DNA from: Galdieria partita
Taxonomy: Eukaryota; Rhodophyta; Bangiophyceae; Galdieriales; Galdieriaceae
NCBI GenBank assembly: GCA_025991245.1
Contig: BQMJ01000038.1
Coordinates: forward strand, 124,001 to 188,000
Direction of reading: 5' to 3'
Length of the DNA: 64,000 bases
Shown: piece by piece, positions 21,056-32,559 of the stretch
Layout of the letters: every line of letters starts with the position of its first letter
How positions within the stretch are numbered: position 1 is the first letter of the stretch
Program-made: the position numbers and the translations under genes
The notes under the pieces: generated by a model
What the model saw: the letters and a program-made list of their open reading frames with translations, nothing else
Told to the model about the DNA's origin: nothing
The model's database searches: none

Positions 21056-23478
21056 TCATGGCACATTTGAACCATGGAAACTAGAAGTAGAAGAATGCAC
21101 AGGAGAACTTGTTTTCTTATTTCCTAACAAGTTTGTATGAGTCTTATTATCGTTGTTCGTTACACCCAAAGCAGTTTGAAGTGTTACTCGATTAGCTGAT
21201 GTTTGAGCTACAAGTGGTTTGGGTCCTCTTACCACTGTTGTTGTTGTTGTTGTTGTAGGAGAGGTAGAAGTAGTTAAAGATGGATTCATTGGATTGTTGG
21301 AATGGAATGTAGTCGGATTGGGCCTTTTCCTATTTTCACTTTGAACTCCTTGATAGAACGAAGCATTATTCTGTGGTACCAAGTTGGTCGATGGATTTGC
21401 CATTGCAAAATTTTTTCCATAAGCTATGGATGTTGCAGCATTTCCACTTAATGAATAGTAATATGGAGAAGAAGAAATAGGTCGAACTCCTGGCTGTGCT
21501 TGAGCGAAAGAACTTGATGGCAACTGAAGAGTAGCAGCACTTTCCATTCGTGGATAAGAAGGAAAGGAGGGAGGAGGATTATGAGGAATATTGGATGGCC
21601 TTTTCTGAAAAGTTCTTTCTGGAATAGATTCGGAACTTGTATCTCTCACTTTCTCAAACGGTCCTCGAAATGAATCCAATATACAAATATATCCTTCAAA
21701 TTCACATATTCTTCTAAAGTTATCAGCAAAGTCCATCGCGTGTTCTAAACTGCAAGCAGTAAAGCTATTTATATCCATAGAGCCATCTCGCATATAGCTT
21801 CTTCTAGATTCACAATAATAAATTGGATTGCCTTTTTTCACAATTTGAAACGAACAATGAACTTGCTTTGGAGATGTGGAAGAATTATTCTTACGAGCAT
21901 AAGAAAATGCCAATATTCTCAAAATATCAGGACGCAAACGAGAAGAATACTTCGATGATCGATCATAATCACCATTGGAAGTGCCTTTCAATAAATATAT
22001 ATTGCGTTTGTATGTATAAAGTGCACATCGATGCGCCTCGATGTTGCTATTGGGACGAAAGGGTTTCCATGAAAGTTCATGAAGAGAAGACGGCAATACC
22101 GAATGACCTGAACTTGGTAATAACCCATCATGATGAATAGCGTGATTCACTCTTCTTCCATCCAATGTGGATGATTTTTCTAAAGTCTTTGATACTCTTT
22201 CCAATGACTTTTCATCTCTTCCATCAAAGGATTCCATCATCATACAAACATATAAAACAATACTCTGAGGAGATAAATAACCAGCACAACGACAAAATTT
22301 CCTCCAACTACACAATATTCCTTTGTCATCTTGAATCTTCATTCGAGGTCTTCGTATTCTATTCCACTTGAAAGAATCCAATGGAGTGAAACAATGAAAA
22401 CGAGGAACATGGCTAGCACAATGAACATTTCGAAACAAAACAGACAACAGAAAACGTTCAAGTTGGATTTTCGTTTCTGTCTCTACTCTTCCATTGTACT
22501 GAGAACGAATCGTTGCTCGTTCAATATTCGATAAAATAGTATGAAAATCGGGTCGCAATATCAACTTGTAAGTTGTAGGAGAATTCTTATTGGATGATTT
22601 TATCAAAGTTTGAAGAAATCCTTGAAAACTGGAACGAAAGTCGCGAATTTCTGCTATAAGACATCCTTGATAATAGTAAAAGGAATGATTGGTAGGCAAG
22701 TCTTCATAAGGAGGTATCAACCCCAAATCTAATGCTTCTATAAGTCTCTTTGAATGTTGATCATATGGATAAAGTATTTTGCGACTATCTTTGGTATAGC
22801 CTTGATCATACAATTCTATGGATAACGAAACCTAATAATATTGTTATCACAGTTGTCATCAACACCAACTCACAGACAAACCTTCAAGTCAGGAAGTGAA
22901 TCGACCACAAAACCAGGAGGTGAAAACCCTTTTAAAGAATATTGTTTACTTCGCTTCTCTAAAGTGTTACGTAACCTTTGCCATAAAGTGTGACGATGGG
23001 TATTGGTTGAAAGGGGTGGCAAAGTTGTTGCTTCCTTAGATACTGTAAGACTGTCGAGTCCCACAGTTCCTTCACCAACTACATTCTCTGTAGTGTTTTC
23101 TGAAAAAGACTTGTTCTCTTCTCCTTCTTCCGGAATGGAGGGCTCGACAGCCATCGGTTCCAAACCAGTCGTCTTATCATCTTTTAATTCCTTTTCAACA
23201 AAAAGTTGTTGTTCACAGGGCTGAACACTTTCATTTACTTCCTCATTGATAAATTCTTTGGGTTGTTTTTCTTCTACCGACACAAACTCCTGATGGGAAG
23301 GTTCCGCAACTTGTTCTACCAACTGCCTCTTTCGCTTTCTGTTTTGGATAACTCTTCTTTTCCTCAACTTTACAACGGTGGGAAAAGTTTCTTCTTCCGA
23401 GTCAACCAAGAACGGTTCTAATAAAGGACTTTTCCACTCTTCCCAACCAAGTTGCCACTCCAACTTGACCATAGTCAT
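21056..23478 (-). CDS. SPT20: SAGA complex subunit SPT20, two exons
   Basis: Exons 23478-22882 and 22831-21056 (790 codons, 50-nt intron, phase 0). SPT20 holds together the SAGA histone-acetyltransferase coactivator. The Spt20 domain begins at the junction (LPDLK/VSLSIELYDQ) and shows the family pattern of a short acidic/aromatic run, LIEALDLGLIPP, then YYYQGCLIAEIRDFRSS and YKLILRPDFHTILSNIERAT. Exon 1 encodes a basic patch (KLRKRRVIQNRKRKRQ) and a Glu-rich linker. The C-terminal third is low complexity, rich in Ser, Thr, Asn and Pro, with a poly-Thr run from a (GTT)n tract. Sequence conservation is confined to the Spt20 domain, as usual for the family. Confidence 0.82.
21236..21257. repeat. 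(GTT)n triplet repeat in SPT20
   Basis: Seven tandem GTT units on the plus strand, read on the minus strand as a Thr run (TTTTTTT) in the low-complexity tail of SPT20. Confidence 0.85.
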
Positions 23479-24104
23479 TCATAGAACTAAATAATATATC
23501 GGTGGGAAACAGCTCAAGTGGTTTGGATAAGGAATGAATCTTCGAGACTACAACTGTTGCAAGATACAACTGTATTTATTTATGTTTATATGTAATGATT
23601 AACTGGCAAGTGTCAACAGGATATTTACAGTTATCATGAAAGAGAGACAAAAGTTCTACCATTTACACAACTAACCTTGACACTGAAGAAACCAAGGTTT
23701 TCCAAAACGAACAAAGAAACTCTTTCCAAAGGCTTGTTTCTAGAACAAGTTGGTGAGATAAATCTTATGCCTAGAAAACTTTCATAAGGATGCCATTACC
23801 GATGCTCGTGGATGGAAAATATCAATAGGAAAAGTTACGCTGGAGTCAAGAATCTGGAGCATGATACCCTGTTCTTTATACAAGTAAGTTGCTTTGACAT
23901 CTTCCCTGATCGGTCCATTGGATTATTTGGGGTGGATTGAATAGAGATTTGACAATCTTTGGGAGTCGCCAAAGAAAATGGCATTTCATTGGTTCAACGT
24001 GCCGGCCCTGAAGAAATGCTCATCCCACGGTTGTAGCTTTAAAAGACTTGCGCTTTGCCAAAAGAATTTTTCTTCAATTTGGATTTGTGGTTTGTGACTC
24101 AAAG
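23479..24104. other. Intergenic region between divergent SPT20 and sugar porter
   Basis: About 625 bases holding both upstream regions. AT-rich, with no motif or open frame I can support. The frame of the downstream porter is open from 24048 but without ATG. Confidence 0.5.
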
Positions 24105-25751
24105 ATGGATTCCAAAAGTAGTTCTAGTCCAATGGAAATAGAGTCGTTAGAAACTAACCTAGAAAGAGAGACAAATGCTCCAGAAGTATGGGAGGAGGAA
24201 GAAGAAGATGAAGCTTCTAAAAAGGATGACGGTTCGACAAAGTTTCTCAAAGTGTTTGCTGTCATAGCAGGTTGGGGTTCCACCTTCTTTGGCGTTGATA
24301 CTTCAGTTATTGGTGGTGCTGCTCTGTATGTTCAGCCTGATCTCAGTATTTCTCCTTTGCAATGGTCTTGGATAACTTCTGTTCCACTTTTAGCAGCTTG
24401 CTTTGGTTTAGGAACTTCAATACCGCTTTGCTATTTTATTGGAAGAAAGTATGTCGTACTTTTGGCTGCTATCTTATATCTTGCTGGTGCTACAATGTCG
24501 GCAGCTGCCGATTCTATGGTGGTTTTGTTGGTTGGACGTATTATTCTAGGCTTAGGTATGGGCTTGGAAGCAATGGTTATTCCTATCTATCTGGCAGAGT
24601 TGGTACCCAAACAACATCGTGGTGGTCATTTGAACATTTTCAACTCTTTACAAACATTTGGAGGTTTCATTGCTGCTATTATTGATGGTATCTTTCAGAA
24701 TGTTTCTGGAGGTTGGCGATATATGTTAGGCTCAGGTGTTATTGGACCAGCATTGCAATTGGTTTTTGCCTTGTTTATTCCAGAAAGTCCTAGATGGTAT
24801 ATTCAAAAAGGACGAATTGCTGATGCAGAACGCTCGTGGAAACGTATTCGTAAAGATATGCCAAAGACCAGAAAGGAATTCTTAGAACTCAAGGAAAATG
24901 TAGAGAATGAGATGAAAGAAGCCAAAGGATCTATACAAGTCATCAGAGAAATTCTAACGGTTCCTAGAATCCGTGCAACTTTTGTGATTGGTGCTTTGAT
25001 ATCTTTGGCACAACAATGGAATGGGGCAACTGCTATTGCTTATTATTTACCTACACTTATTTCTCAAATGGGAGTATCGGTAAAGAATTCGGTATATGCA
25101 GACATTCCCATTTACTTTTACAACTCTTGTTGTACGCTTCCTTCTTTCTTTTTGTTTGATCGCTTTGGAAGAAGGCCCGTTCTTTTGCTTACTATGCCTA
25201 TCCTCATTATAGGGCTCATTATTTCTGGATGCTCTTTACAGGCATCCACCGTTGCTTCACGCTCTGGAGGCTTCTTTGTTGGATTGGCTCTTTATTATAT
25301 TGGCTATCAAGTTGGCGTATCTCCTTTGGCTTGGGCCATCAACGGTGAAATCTATGAATTACATGTGCGCAATTGGGGAATGTCGTGGGGTGCTGCCATT
25401 CTATTGGGTTCCGCATTTTCTGTTAGTTATACATTCACCAGACAAGTAAGAGCTTTCACAAAAACTGGAGTTTTCGGATTATACGCAGGGTTTACTCTGA
25501 TTTTCTGGTTTATACTTATTATATTGATGCCTGAGACCAATGGCAGAACTCTGGAAGATATTCGAAATATATTTGATGAAGGACTCGTTGGATTGGCAAA
25601 ATATAACTGGAGACAAACAAAATTATGGATTAGGAAGAAATTGGGAAAGCAAACAGCGGTCAAAGAATCTGAGGAATTTGCTCCGGTAGAGCAGGAGAAA
25701 ACTTCTGCCAAGGATGAGAGTGCGTTGACTACCATTCAACAGAGCACATAA
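24105..25751 (+). CDS. MFS sugar porter
   Basis: Single exon, 548 codons. Twelve hydrophobic segments are visible after a long acidic cytosolic N-terminus (EVWEEEEEDEASKKDD). Sugar-porter signatures: ITSVPLLAACFG, GRK after TM2, GRIILGLGMGLEAMVIPIYLAEL, PESPRWYIQKGR after TM6, LAQQWNGATAIAYYLPTLI in TM7, FDRFGRRP and PETNGRTLEDI after TM12. The porters move hexoses, pentoses or polyols, usually with protons. Galdieria is known for many such transporters and growth on a wide range of sugars and polyols (established knowledge); the substrate cannot be told from sequence. The first in-frame ATG is at 24105; the preceding open frame has only non-ATG starts. Confidence 0.9.
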   Translation: MDSKSSSSPMEIESLETNLERETNAPEVWEEEEEDEASKKDDGSTKFLKVFAVIAGWGSTFFGVDTSVIGGAALYVQPDLSISPLQWSWITSVPLLAACFGLGTSIPLCYFIGRKYVVLLAAILYLAGATMSAAADSMVVLLVGRIILGLGMGLEAMVIPIYLAELVPKQHRGGHLNIFNSLQTFGGFIAAIIDGIFQNVSGGWRYMLGSGVIGPALQLVFALFIPESPRWYIQKGRIADAERSWKRIRKDMPKTRKEFLELKENVENEMKEAKGSIQVIREILTVPRIRATFVIGALISLAQQWNGATAIAYYLPTLISQMGVSVKNSVYADIPIYFYNSCCTLPSFFLFDRFGRRPVLLLTMPILIIGLIISGCSLQASTVASRSGGFFVGLALYYIGYQVGVSPLAWAINGEIYELHVRNWGMSWGAAILLGSAFSVSYTFTRQVRAFTKTGVFGLYAGFTLIFWFILIILMPETNGRTLEDIRNIFDEGLVGLAKYNWRQTKLWIRKKLGKQTAVKESEEFAPVEQEKTSAKDESALTTIQQST

Positions 25752-25897
25752 AACAATCGTAGAGATGTGTTGGTAGACACTTTATTGGATGTTGTGTGAT
25801 CAATCAAATGAATTCTTTGATCTATTTGCGTTGGTTGTTTTATAAATATAGATTTTTGCTATAACATGTTTTTATTTTTATGTCAAACTCCTGTTTC

Positions 25898-27737
25898 TTA
25901 TGATATGGCGGTGTCCATAATAGCCGATGGGTTGGATGAAACAAGTTGTTGCTCTCTTCTCCGTTCAATTTCTTTTAAAAGGTCTTTAGCTTGGTCTCTT
26001 TCAGTGCCCGGAAAGTCAACTAGTCTAGAACAATAATTTTCTGCATCATCCAATCGTCCTTTTGCAATGGAATATCGAGCAAGAAATAAAAAAGCTTCGG
26101 CAGTTTCTAGACTGTCTAAACCTTCTTCTTCTTCTTCTTCTCGACGTTCCAGCTCCTTTAAATAGAAAGTATACGCTTTCTCCGAGTCTCCTATTTGATC
26201 ATAAAGATGTGCAATTCTACGAAATACAACAACTTCTCGATCGTCACACTTCAAAGCCCTTTCATAACAAGTCAAGGCATCTTGATATTTACCAAATTCT
26301 TCTAAACAAAGTCCCATAGCACACCACATTCGAGAATCAAATGGTCGCAACGTTGCAGCCTTTCGGTAATAATAAAGAGAGTAACTCGGCATTCGCAAAA
26401 GTTCATAGGCTTGACCTAAGCCATACCACGCCCGAAAATCTTTTGGCTGAATATCTACCGCCTTGCGATAAGCTTCAATAGCTTTGGCAGTATTTTTCAT
26501 CTCGATATATTCATGTCCAATCAAAGTGAATGCAGACACGAAATGAGGATTCAACTTCAATGCTCGCTCAAAGTAGGTTACTGCTTTCTCATGATCTCCA
26601 CGAAGTGAGTAATAATTGCCGACAACAGTACAAGTTTCTGGTCGATACTTTTCTACCGAAACACAATGATGCGCCAACATGCTCAACTCCACTTGTTGTT
26701 CTCTGACGTACAAGATATTGGAATAGATATCCATACCATCCATACAATGGGGATCATTCCTTCTTATTTCTTCATAATAACGAGCAGACGTATCAAAATC
26801 TCGTCGATCATAATGAAGGAATGCAATTTGATTCAGTAAAAAAGTATTTTTTGGAAAGTATGATAGCAATGCATTTAGGAGATGTAGCGCATCATCATAT
26901 TCCCGTCGTTCCATCCATACCATGGCGTAATAGATGGCGATCATCCAATGCCGTGGCAAAGATGCATCCAAAGTTTCTTCTTCTTCTTGTGTAGAAACCA
27001 AACGTGATAATTCTCTCCACGCATCGAATAGAAACGGAAACTGAACAACTGCACGAACGAAAAAGGAAATTGCTTGTTCTCGACGTTCCAAGTTCCTAGA
27101 TATGATACCACAAAGGTAACATAAGAAACCACTCTATTCATGATTCAAAACATATATGGAATAACAACCTCATGCACAACTTACTAACATTCCATTCTGG
27201 TGCTTTTCAAAATGACAAATTTGCGACAAAATGTGTTCGAGTTGACGATTTTGCAACCTCCTGATACTCTTTGTATCATACAGTTTACCAATAAGAAGAT
27301 GAGAAAGAGATTCGTGTGTGGTTGTTTCACCATACCTGAATAGAGCCATCGAATAAACGTTCCTTCTCACCTGCTAAGAAAAGCGAATAACATCTTAAGA
27401 ATATACAAGTCTCATTTTCTAGATTTTTCAAGCATTCTGCACATCTTCGATATTCACGGCAGTCAAAGTATTTCCTTGCTAAAAGAAAGGCAGTACATTC
27501 CCTCGGGTCCAATCCTTGTTCGTCGTACGAATCGATTGAATCTTTTGTCGTTTCTTGTGCTTTGCTCTGAAGAGAGAAGGCTAGTTCAGCACACCAACGA
27601 GCAGAATACACCAAACCTCTCTTGGTGAGTTGTTGTATGGCACTCAGAAGTTGGTTCAACACAGATTGTGGATTACTCAAATTTTCATGACAGAGTTGAA
27701 TCAGTTGCTTTGTTTTCAATTGAAGTTTTGAACTCAT
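25898..27737 (-). CDS. CDC23: Anaphase-promoting complex subunit APC8/CDC23, three exons
   Basis: Exons 27737-27336, 27268-27185, 27133-25898 (573 codons; introns 67 and 51 nt, both phase 0). APC8 is a TPR scaffold subunit of the cyclosome ubiquitin ligase. The N-terminus has LLSAIQQLTKRGLVYSARWC, the APC8 opening helix. Tandem TPRs fill the rest, with diagnostic stretches PETCTVVGNYYSLRGDHEKA, FTLIGHEYIEMKNTAKAIEA and RAWYGLGQAYELLRMP, very close to human CDC23. The small middle exon (28 codons) and the restart at SGFLCYLCGIISRNLERR are supported by the family pattern GFGLYLYGVVLR. A Glu run lies near residue 510. Divergent from VMA7 with 135 bp between. Confidence 0.92.
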
Positions 27738-27872
27738 AGTCTTTTCGGGATTGTTGTACTCTTGAAAGGCAACTTTGCAGTTGGAGAATGGCGCCCAAAT
27801 ATTTGCATTTTTCTTTCTCGTCCATGGGTGTGTCTTAAGAGAATTGTAACAACGATTTGGATAAGAAGAGAT

Positions 27873-28404
27873 ATGCAAAGTCATACGAAAACAAAGCGAA
27901 CCAAACTTTTATCTATTATTGGAGACGAGGTTTGTCAATAGAACTTTTTCTTTATTTTTATGCAAGGTTTTGTTTCCCTTTAGGATACAGTTTGTGGTTT
28001 TCTGCTAGCAGGTATTGGAGAAGTCAACCAGCATAAAGAAACCAATTATTTTGTTGTAAAGAGTAAGTAGATAGTGTCTGTTTATTGGTACTGTGAAGGA
28101 TATGTCCTTTGAATAGAGGATACACCTGTTTCGGCGATAGAAGAGACCTTTAAAAGATTGACGAGTCGTGAAGATATTGCTGTGGTAATTATCAACCAAC
28201 ATGTGAGTCTGTGTTTTGTGATATATAAAAATGTGTATGTATAAGAGGTGTAAAAAGGTTGCTGAGAAAATCCGTGAGCTTGTGCATAGTTATCGTGCCC
28301 CTATCCCCGCAGTGTTAGAGATTCCTAGCAAAGACCAACCTTATGATTTATCACAAGACTCGACAGTGAAAAGAGTACGACAAATGTTGGGTTTAGGTGC
28401 ATAA
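27873..28404 (+). CDS. VMA7: V-type H+-ATPase subunit F, four exons
   Basis: A small gene split by three introns, so no single frame reveals it. Exons 27873-27929, 27984-28062, 28117-28202, 28258-28404 (122 codons; introns 54, 54 and 55 nt). Assembled pieces read KLLSIIGDE, DTVCGFLLAGIGE, DTPVSAIEETFKRLTSR, EDIAVVIINQHVAEKIRELV, then PAVLEIPSKDQPYD. These match subunit F of vacuolar ATPases along the whole length, including IGDEDT, GFLLAGIG and IPSKDHPYD. Subunit F sits on the central rotor stalk of the V1 sector. All junctions keep frame and use GT-AG signals. In an acidophile the V-ATPase should matter for pH balance (inference). Confidence 0.93.
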
Positions 28405-28464
28405 AATAAAACATCGAGTTGCTTTGCATTGAAGAGACGCTTATCGATTGTGGGTGGAGAGAAT

Positions 28465-30207
28465 ATGGCTTTTGTGGTGTCGACTACCCAAAGTACTTGT
28501 TGTCAGTGTTCTGAGTGGAAAAGAAGAAGAGGAACTATAGACAAATATTTATTACAAGATAAAGTATACAAGCCTCGTTATCGTGGCTGTCCGTCGTTAT
28601 ATCACCAACTTGAACAGCCCACTTTGGCACTATCCTATTTTCAGTCAAGGAGTGGTGTGCACTTTAGCTGTCAGAGTAGACTTTGGCAGGCGAAATCCTG
28701 TACCTGTTGTGATTCCAACTACTTTTTTGACTATGGAGAGCACGTGTCTGTTGAGTTGAAGCAGTTACAAGTGGTTTCCAGTGGCTCCCATTGTCTATTG
28801 GTGTTGTCAAGAACGGCAACAGACACAGTAGGAGAAAGATATGACCAATTAGCTAAAGATTATGAAGCCAGTCTGGATGCTTCAGTTGATGATAACACGG
28901 ATAGGAGCCACTCTGCGTTTACCCAATCTTCTGCTACAGAGTCGTCTTTTCCAAGAACTTTTCATGCACCGAGAGTAATCCCAGTGTTCATGTCTATTAG
29001 TGAAAGTATGGAGTTGATACAAACCATTCATAGACAGTCAGGACATAGTGTTATTGGTCATCAATGGTATGGCTATGGTTCTAACGCTTTACTGAATTTT
29101 GCAAGACTATTGTACTTTTTAAGAAAGGCATTCAATATGTTGGGACTAGTCGAAAACATGGCAAAAATAGGTCAACCAAGAAATAGTTTGAAACTTGTTT
29201 TGGCTCTGTTTAGGAGAATTATTGATCATACGAAGTATCCTACTTTTCAAGCTTGTTTTTATGAATGGATGGTTGAGGATGTTGGATTTGAAGTAGAGCA
29301 AGTAGTTTTACACGGTGTGAATTCGAACACTATGATATCAGATATTCAGAAGCATGAGGAGAAAAGTAGTGTCTCTGAGAACTCATCTTATTCCAACTCC
29401 TTGAATCCCAACAGTGAAAACAAGTTCAAGAGCAGCCATACTTATGCAAGTTGTTGTCTTCCGGTATCACGTCCGGATCAGTGGATTCGAGCTCGTTTAT
29501 GTCTTTCTAAAGATGGAAGACAATTCTTTGTCAATCTACCTCCATGGGATGCTTTAGGATTGGCTTTTTTGGCCTCACTTCAGATTCCCATTTATGTTCA
29601 TGCCTCTCTGTGGATACGAGGGTCAACTAGCAAAGGCTATATTCCTTGTTATGATAGTCGAATTATAGTTGCACCTATCAACAATAAGAATGATAAACAA
29701 AATACAAGTCATGGCTCCTCATTGGATGAGACCGTATTGAAGAGTCGTTGGGAAGAAAGGAAATGGAACTCCAGTCCATCCAATGCATTTCCTCATAGTT
29801 TGCCATTTCGAGCACAACGACACTCGATACCATTTCATTCTCCAGAAATACATCAGATCATTCCTTTCAGGAGATCAACTGATCAGAAACCAACCCGTTT
29901 TATACCGTTTACCGAAGATGTTCGACATTCTCTCCGTGAGATGCTGTTAGAAGGTCAATTTGTAGAAGCGCAACGATTGATATCGCAGTTACCATCCTTA
30001 CAGTGGGAATTGGAAATACTGGATGCTATAAGAAAGGAAGATTATCTTATGGCAAGTCGTTTACAAAGCAAATTGAAAATGGTAACGCAACTTGAGAAAA
30101 TCCTGTTGAGGCAAAGCGAAGGAACTAATCCAGAGGAAATGAAGGAAACCAGTGACAAAGAAGAAGACTGTACAGATGAAGAAGATTCAAAGAAAGACAA
30201 TTCTTAG
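28465..30207 (+). CDS. BBD-like bifunctional nuclease with UVR motif
   Basis: Single exon, 580 codons. The middle holds a DUF151/BFN-like domain in pieces: RVIPVFMSISESMELIQTI, a THDL-like stretch (TKYPTFQACFYEWMVEDVG), then IRARLCLSKDGRQFFVNLPP and DALGLAFLASLQIPIYVHAS. Near the C-terminus a UVR (UvrB/UvrC) motif reads LREMLLEGQFVEAQRLISQL and continues to ASRLQSKL. DUF151 followed by UVR is the architecture of plant BBD proteins, reported to have RNase and DNase activity (established knowledge). The N-terminal 160 residues (Cys-rich, basic start) match nothing I know and could include an organelle-targeting peptide. A long Ser/Asn-rich insert splits the BFN domain. The acidic tail (DEEDSKKDNS) is typical filler. 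Confidence 0.68.
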   Translation: MAFVVSTTQSTCCQCSEWKRRRGTIDKYLLQDKVYKPRYRGCPSLYHQLEQPTLALSYFQSRSGVHFSCQSRLWQAKSCTCCDSNYFFDYGEHVSVELKQLQVVSSGSHCLLVLSRTATDTVGERYDQLAKDYEASLDASVDDNTDRSHSAFTQSSATESSFPRTFHAPRVIPVFMSISESMELIQTIHRQSGHSVIGHQWYGYGSNALLNFARLLYFLRKAFNMLGLVENMAKIGQPRNSLKLVLALFRRIIDHTKYPTFQACFYEWMVEDVGFEVEQVVLHGVNSNTMISDIQKHEEKSSVSENSSYSNSLNPNSENKFKSSHTYASCCLPVSRPDQWIRARLCLSKDGRQFFVNLPPWDALGLAFLASLQIPIYVHASLWIRGSTSKGYIPCYDSRIIVAPINNKNDKQNTSHGSSLDETVLKSRWEERKWNSSPSNAFPHSLPFRAQRHSIPFHSPEIHQIIPFRRSTDQKPTRFIPFTEDVRHSLREMLLEGQFVEAQRLISQLPSLQWELEILDAIRKEDYLMASRLQSKLKMVTQLEKILLRQSEGTNPEEMKETSDKEEDCTDEEDSKKDNS

Positions 30208-30388
30208 GTCTTCTATTGGAATTGCTCATATGTAATAAATGCATATTGTGTGAAAATGCCTTGGCGCACTTTTTCCTTTGGTAGTGGGAGGAAAGATTCA
30301 CACAAGTAGTTATCAATATTTGACACATATCAAGAAAAGAAACTTGACAGTGGGCAAAAAGAGTTTTGCTCTTGTTGGAATACTTTTC

Positions 30389-31726
30389 ATGGATACTGTT
30401 CGGCAGCTGAAACACCGTATAAAGAATATCAAATGGAAAAATGTCAAACGTACGGCTTCCATAGCAAAAGGAAAGGCTGTTTCCAAGATGAAGGACTTTT
30501 ATATGACAGACTTTGAAAACCGTGTACGTAAAGCCACTTCCAATAGAAACTGGAGTGTCGGGTCTGTGGAACTAGCAGAAATAGCACAATTTAGTTACAA
30601 CCCCTTGTTGTATAAAATTATGATGGATATAGTGTACAGTCGTTTAAAGGATAAGGGACACAACTGGAGACGAGTTTACAAGGCACTGGAACTAATTCGT
30701 TATTTACTGTTGCACGGTGCACCAGGAGTACTCTTGGATATGCAACACAACATACATACTTTTGAAATGCTTGAAAACTTTCGTTATGTACATCCTAAAA
30801 CTGGAAAGGACATGGGTAATAACGTGCGATACAAGGCCAAGCAAGTTGTTGATTTAATACGGGATCGCAGGCTGTTAGAAAGAGAGCGAGAACAGAGTAG
30901 AGCCATGTTAGATAAAATATCTCAATCAAAGAGAGTTGCTTATTCTAGCACTGCTACATATTTGGAGAGAAGTAAACCAAAAGTGGAAGACATTTCTGCG
31001 GAAAGAATATCTCAACGGCGTATTATAACCGATAAAGACTTTGGTATACCATCTTCTGATGATATTGGCCATGCTAATAAGAACTACAGCGTTTCTGGGA
31101 ACAAACAAATTACAATTCGAGCAGAGAGTCACGACACTCTGCCATCCAACAAGCAACATTCGAGCCAAGAACATGTGGAAAACGATTTGCTGCTTTTCGA
31201 CGATTTGTCTCAAGACGATGAAGCCTCCATTAGCGATGATTCTATTCATGATATTGAGGGTGATAAGGACTTTGGAGAATTTGTTGAAAGTTTTTCCGAC
31301 GTCAAATTGGCAGATTCATCAATGAAAGATACCAACGAGTTTATGACAGATATCGGGTTCGCAGATAGTAAAACGAATTCCCAACAAAGTATTCGTGAAA
31401 ATTCCGATGATCAATTCGTTACAAAAATAACGGACAATACAAGACAAAATGAGCATAAGACAGAGGACAATGCTATTACGACCAAGATCGAACAGGATGC
31501 ATTCGACGACGAAACCGGCATAAAATCCGCATTGGCTTCTAAAAGTTATTTTAAAGACTCCATTTCTAGTGGCAAGGAGACTAAGAAGAAAATTTCAGAT
31601 TCTCGTGCTGCCACTACAGTTTCTAGGCAAGTACAAGGAATCCAATCTCAGAAAGAAAATGAAGACGATCCCTTTGGTCAGCTTGTTAGTGAATGGATAA
31701 ATGCATCACATCCACGTCATCGTTAA
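30389..31726 (+). CDS. ENTH-domain epsin-like clathrin adaptor
   Basis: Single exon, 445 codons, ATG at 30389. ENTH domains bind phosphoinositides and bend membranes at clathrin-coated buds. Residues about 30-160 give the ENTH fold: KMKDFYMTDFENRVRKATS, the conserved NWSVGSVELAEIAQFSY, RLKDKGHNWRRVYKALELIR, YLLLHGAPGVL and RYVHPKTGKDMGNNVRYKA. The long acidic, disordered tail carries short adaptor motifs: LLLFDDL (clathrin-box-like), DKDFGEFVE (gamma-ear-binding type) and DPFGQLV (DPF, adaptor ear). No ubiquitin-interacting motif or NPF is evident. The motif set favours an AP-1/GGA-linked, epsinR-type role over endocytosis; that is inference. Confidence 0.88.
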   Translation: MDTVRQLKHRIKNIKWKNVKRTASIAKGKAVSKMKDFYMTDFENRVRKATSNRNWSVGSVELAEIAQFSYNPLLYKIMMDIVYSRLKDKGHNWRRVYKALELIRYLLLHGAPGVLLDMQHNIHTFEMLENFRYVHPKTGKDMGNNVRYKAKQVVDLIRDRRLLEREREQSRAMLDKISQSKRVAYSSTATYLERSKPKVEDISAERISQRRIITDKDFGIPSSDDIGHANKNYSVSGNKQITIRAESHDTLPSNKQHSSQEHVENDLLLFDDLSQDDEASISDDSIHDIEGDKDFGEFVESFSDVKLADSSMKDTNEFMTDIGFADSKTNSQQSIRENSDDQFVTKITDNTRQNEHKTEDNAITTKIEQDAFDDETGIKSALASKSYFKDSISSGKETKKKISDSRAATTVSRQVQGIQSQKENEDDPFGQLVSEWINASHPRHR

Positions 31727-31766
31727 GTAAACATGTGGAATTCTTATTTATTGTTACAATATTTGT

Positions 31767-32546
31767 TTACTCGTGTATGAAGGAACTTAGTATTTCGGTC
31801 TTCTTGTAGTTTGCTTCATTGCTTGAAGATAAAAAACAGTGTATTTTAGTCAGCAGGAATTGAACACATTCCTCGATGGTCGAATTGGCAGTATGTAATG
31901 TGATATCGGGATGTTCTGGTGTTTCATAGGGAGAATCGATACCCGTGAATTGCTGAATCTCACCATTTCTGGCCTTTGCGTAAAGGCTCTTTGGGTCTCT
32001 TTTTTCACAGATAGCCAACGGACCTAAAATGAACAAAATATGATATACGTGGGTAAGGGAACCGGTGGCTATCACTTACAGTCTATGAATACTTCCCAAA
32101 AAGGGAGTCTTTTTCTTTCATGCATCCTCTTTATGTTGCTTCGATCTTTTTGAAAGGGAGTTATTGCTGCCACTAGAGTAATAGCTCCCATGTCTGTCAA
32201 GATTGTGGCAATTTCTCCAAGTCGTCTAATATTCTCCGTACGGTCCTAGATCAATATGGTTAGAGAAGAATTGTTTCATTAGGTTTGCACTGGTACATTG
32301 TTCGTATAACCCAAGTCGCTATTGATACCCTTTCTCATGACATCTATTCATGTAGGTCAGACTGCAAGTGTGCAAACGTATTTTCTCACCACCATCGAGA
32401 CAATAACAAAGTCTTCGTTCTTCTAGTAATTTATTTTCCAAACTATAACATATTGTGGATTTTCCTGAAGCAGATAACCCTGTAAACCATAACGTAAGAC
32501 CTCGTTGTCCTAATAACTCATATCGAAGACAGCGTTGATGACTCAT
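31767..32546 (-). CDS. Adenylyl-sulfate (APS) kinase, four exons
   Basis: Makes PAPS from APS and ATP in sulfate activation. Exons 32546-32390, 32343-32297, 32245-32080, 32023-31767 (208 codons; introns 46, 51 and 56 nt). Exon 1 holds the P-loop GLSASGKST and the start of the DGD-type loop; the pieces then read [40 protein letters not shown], then [18 protein letters not shown] and [15 protein letters not shown]. The conserved N is Met in DxVR (DVMR, usually DNVR), worth noting but the loop is otherwise normal. No ATP-sulfurylase domain is fused. The first ATG is at 32546; it diverges from the PatZ-like gene with 49 bp between, containing a palindromic ATTGGCGCCAAT. Confidence 0.9.
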
Positions 32547-32559
32547 AAGAAAAAATGAA

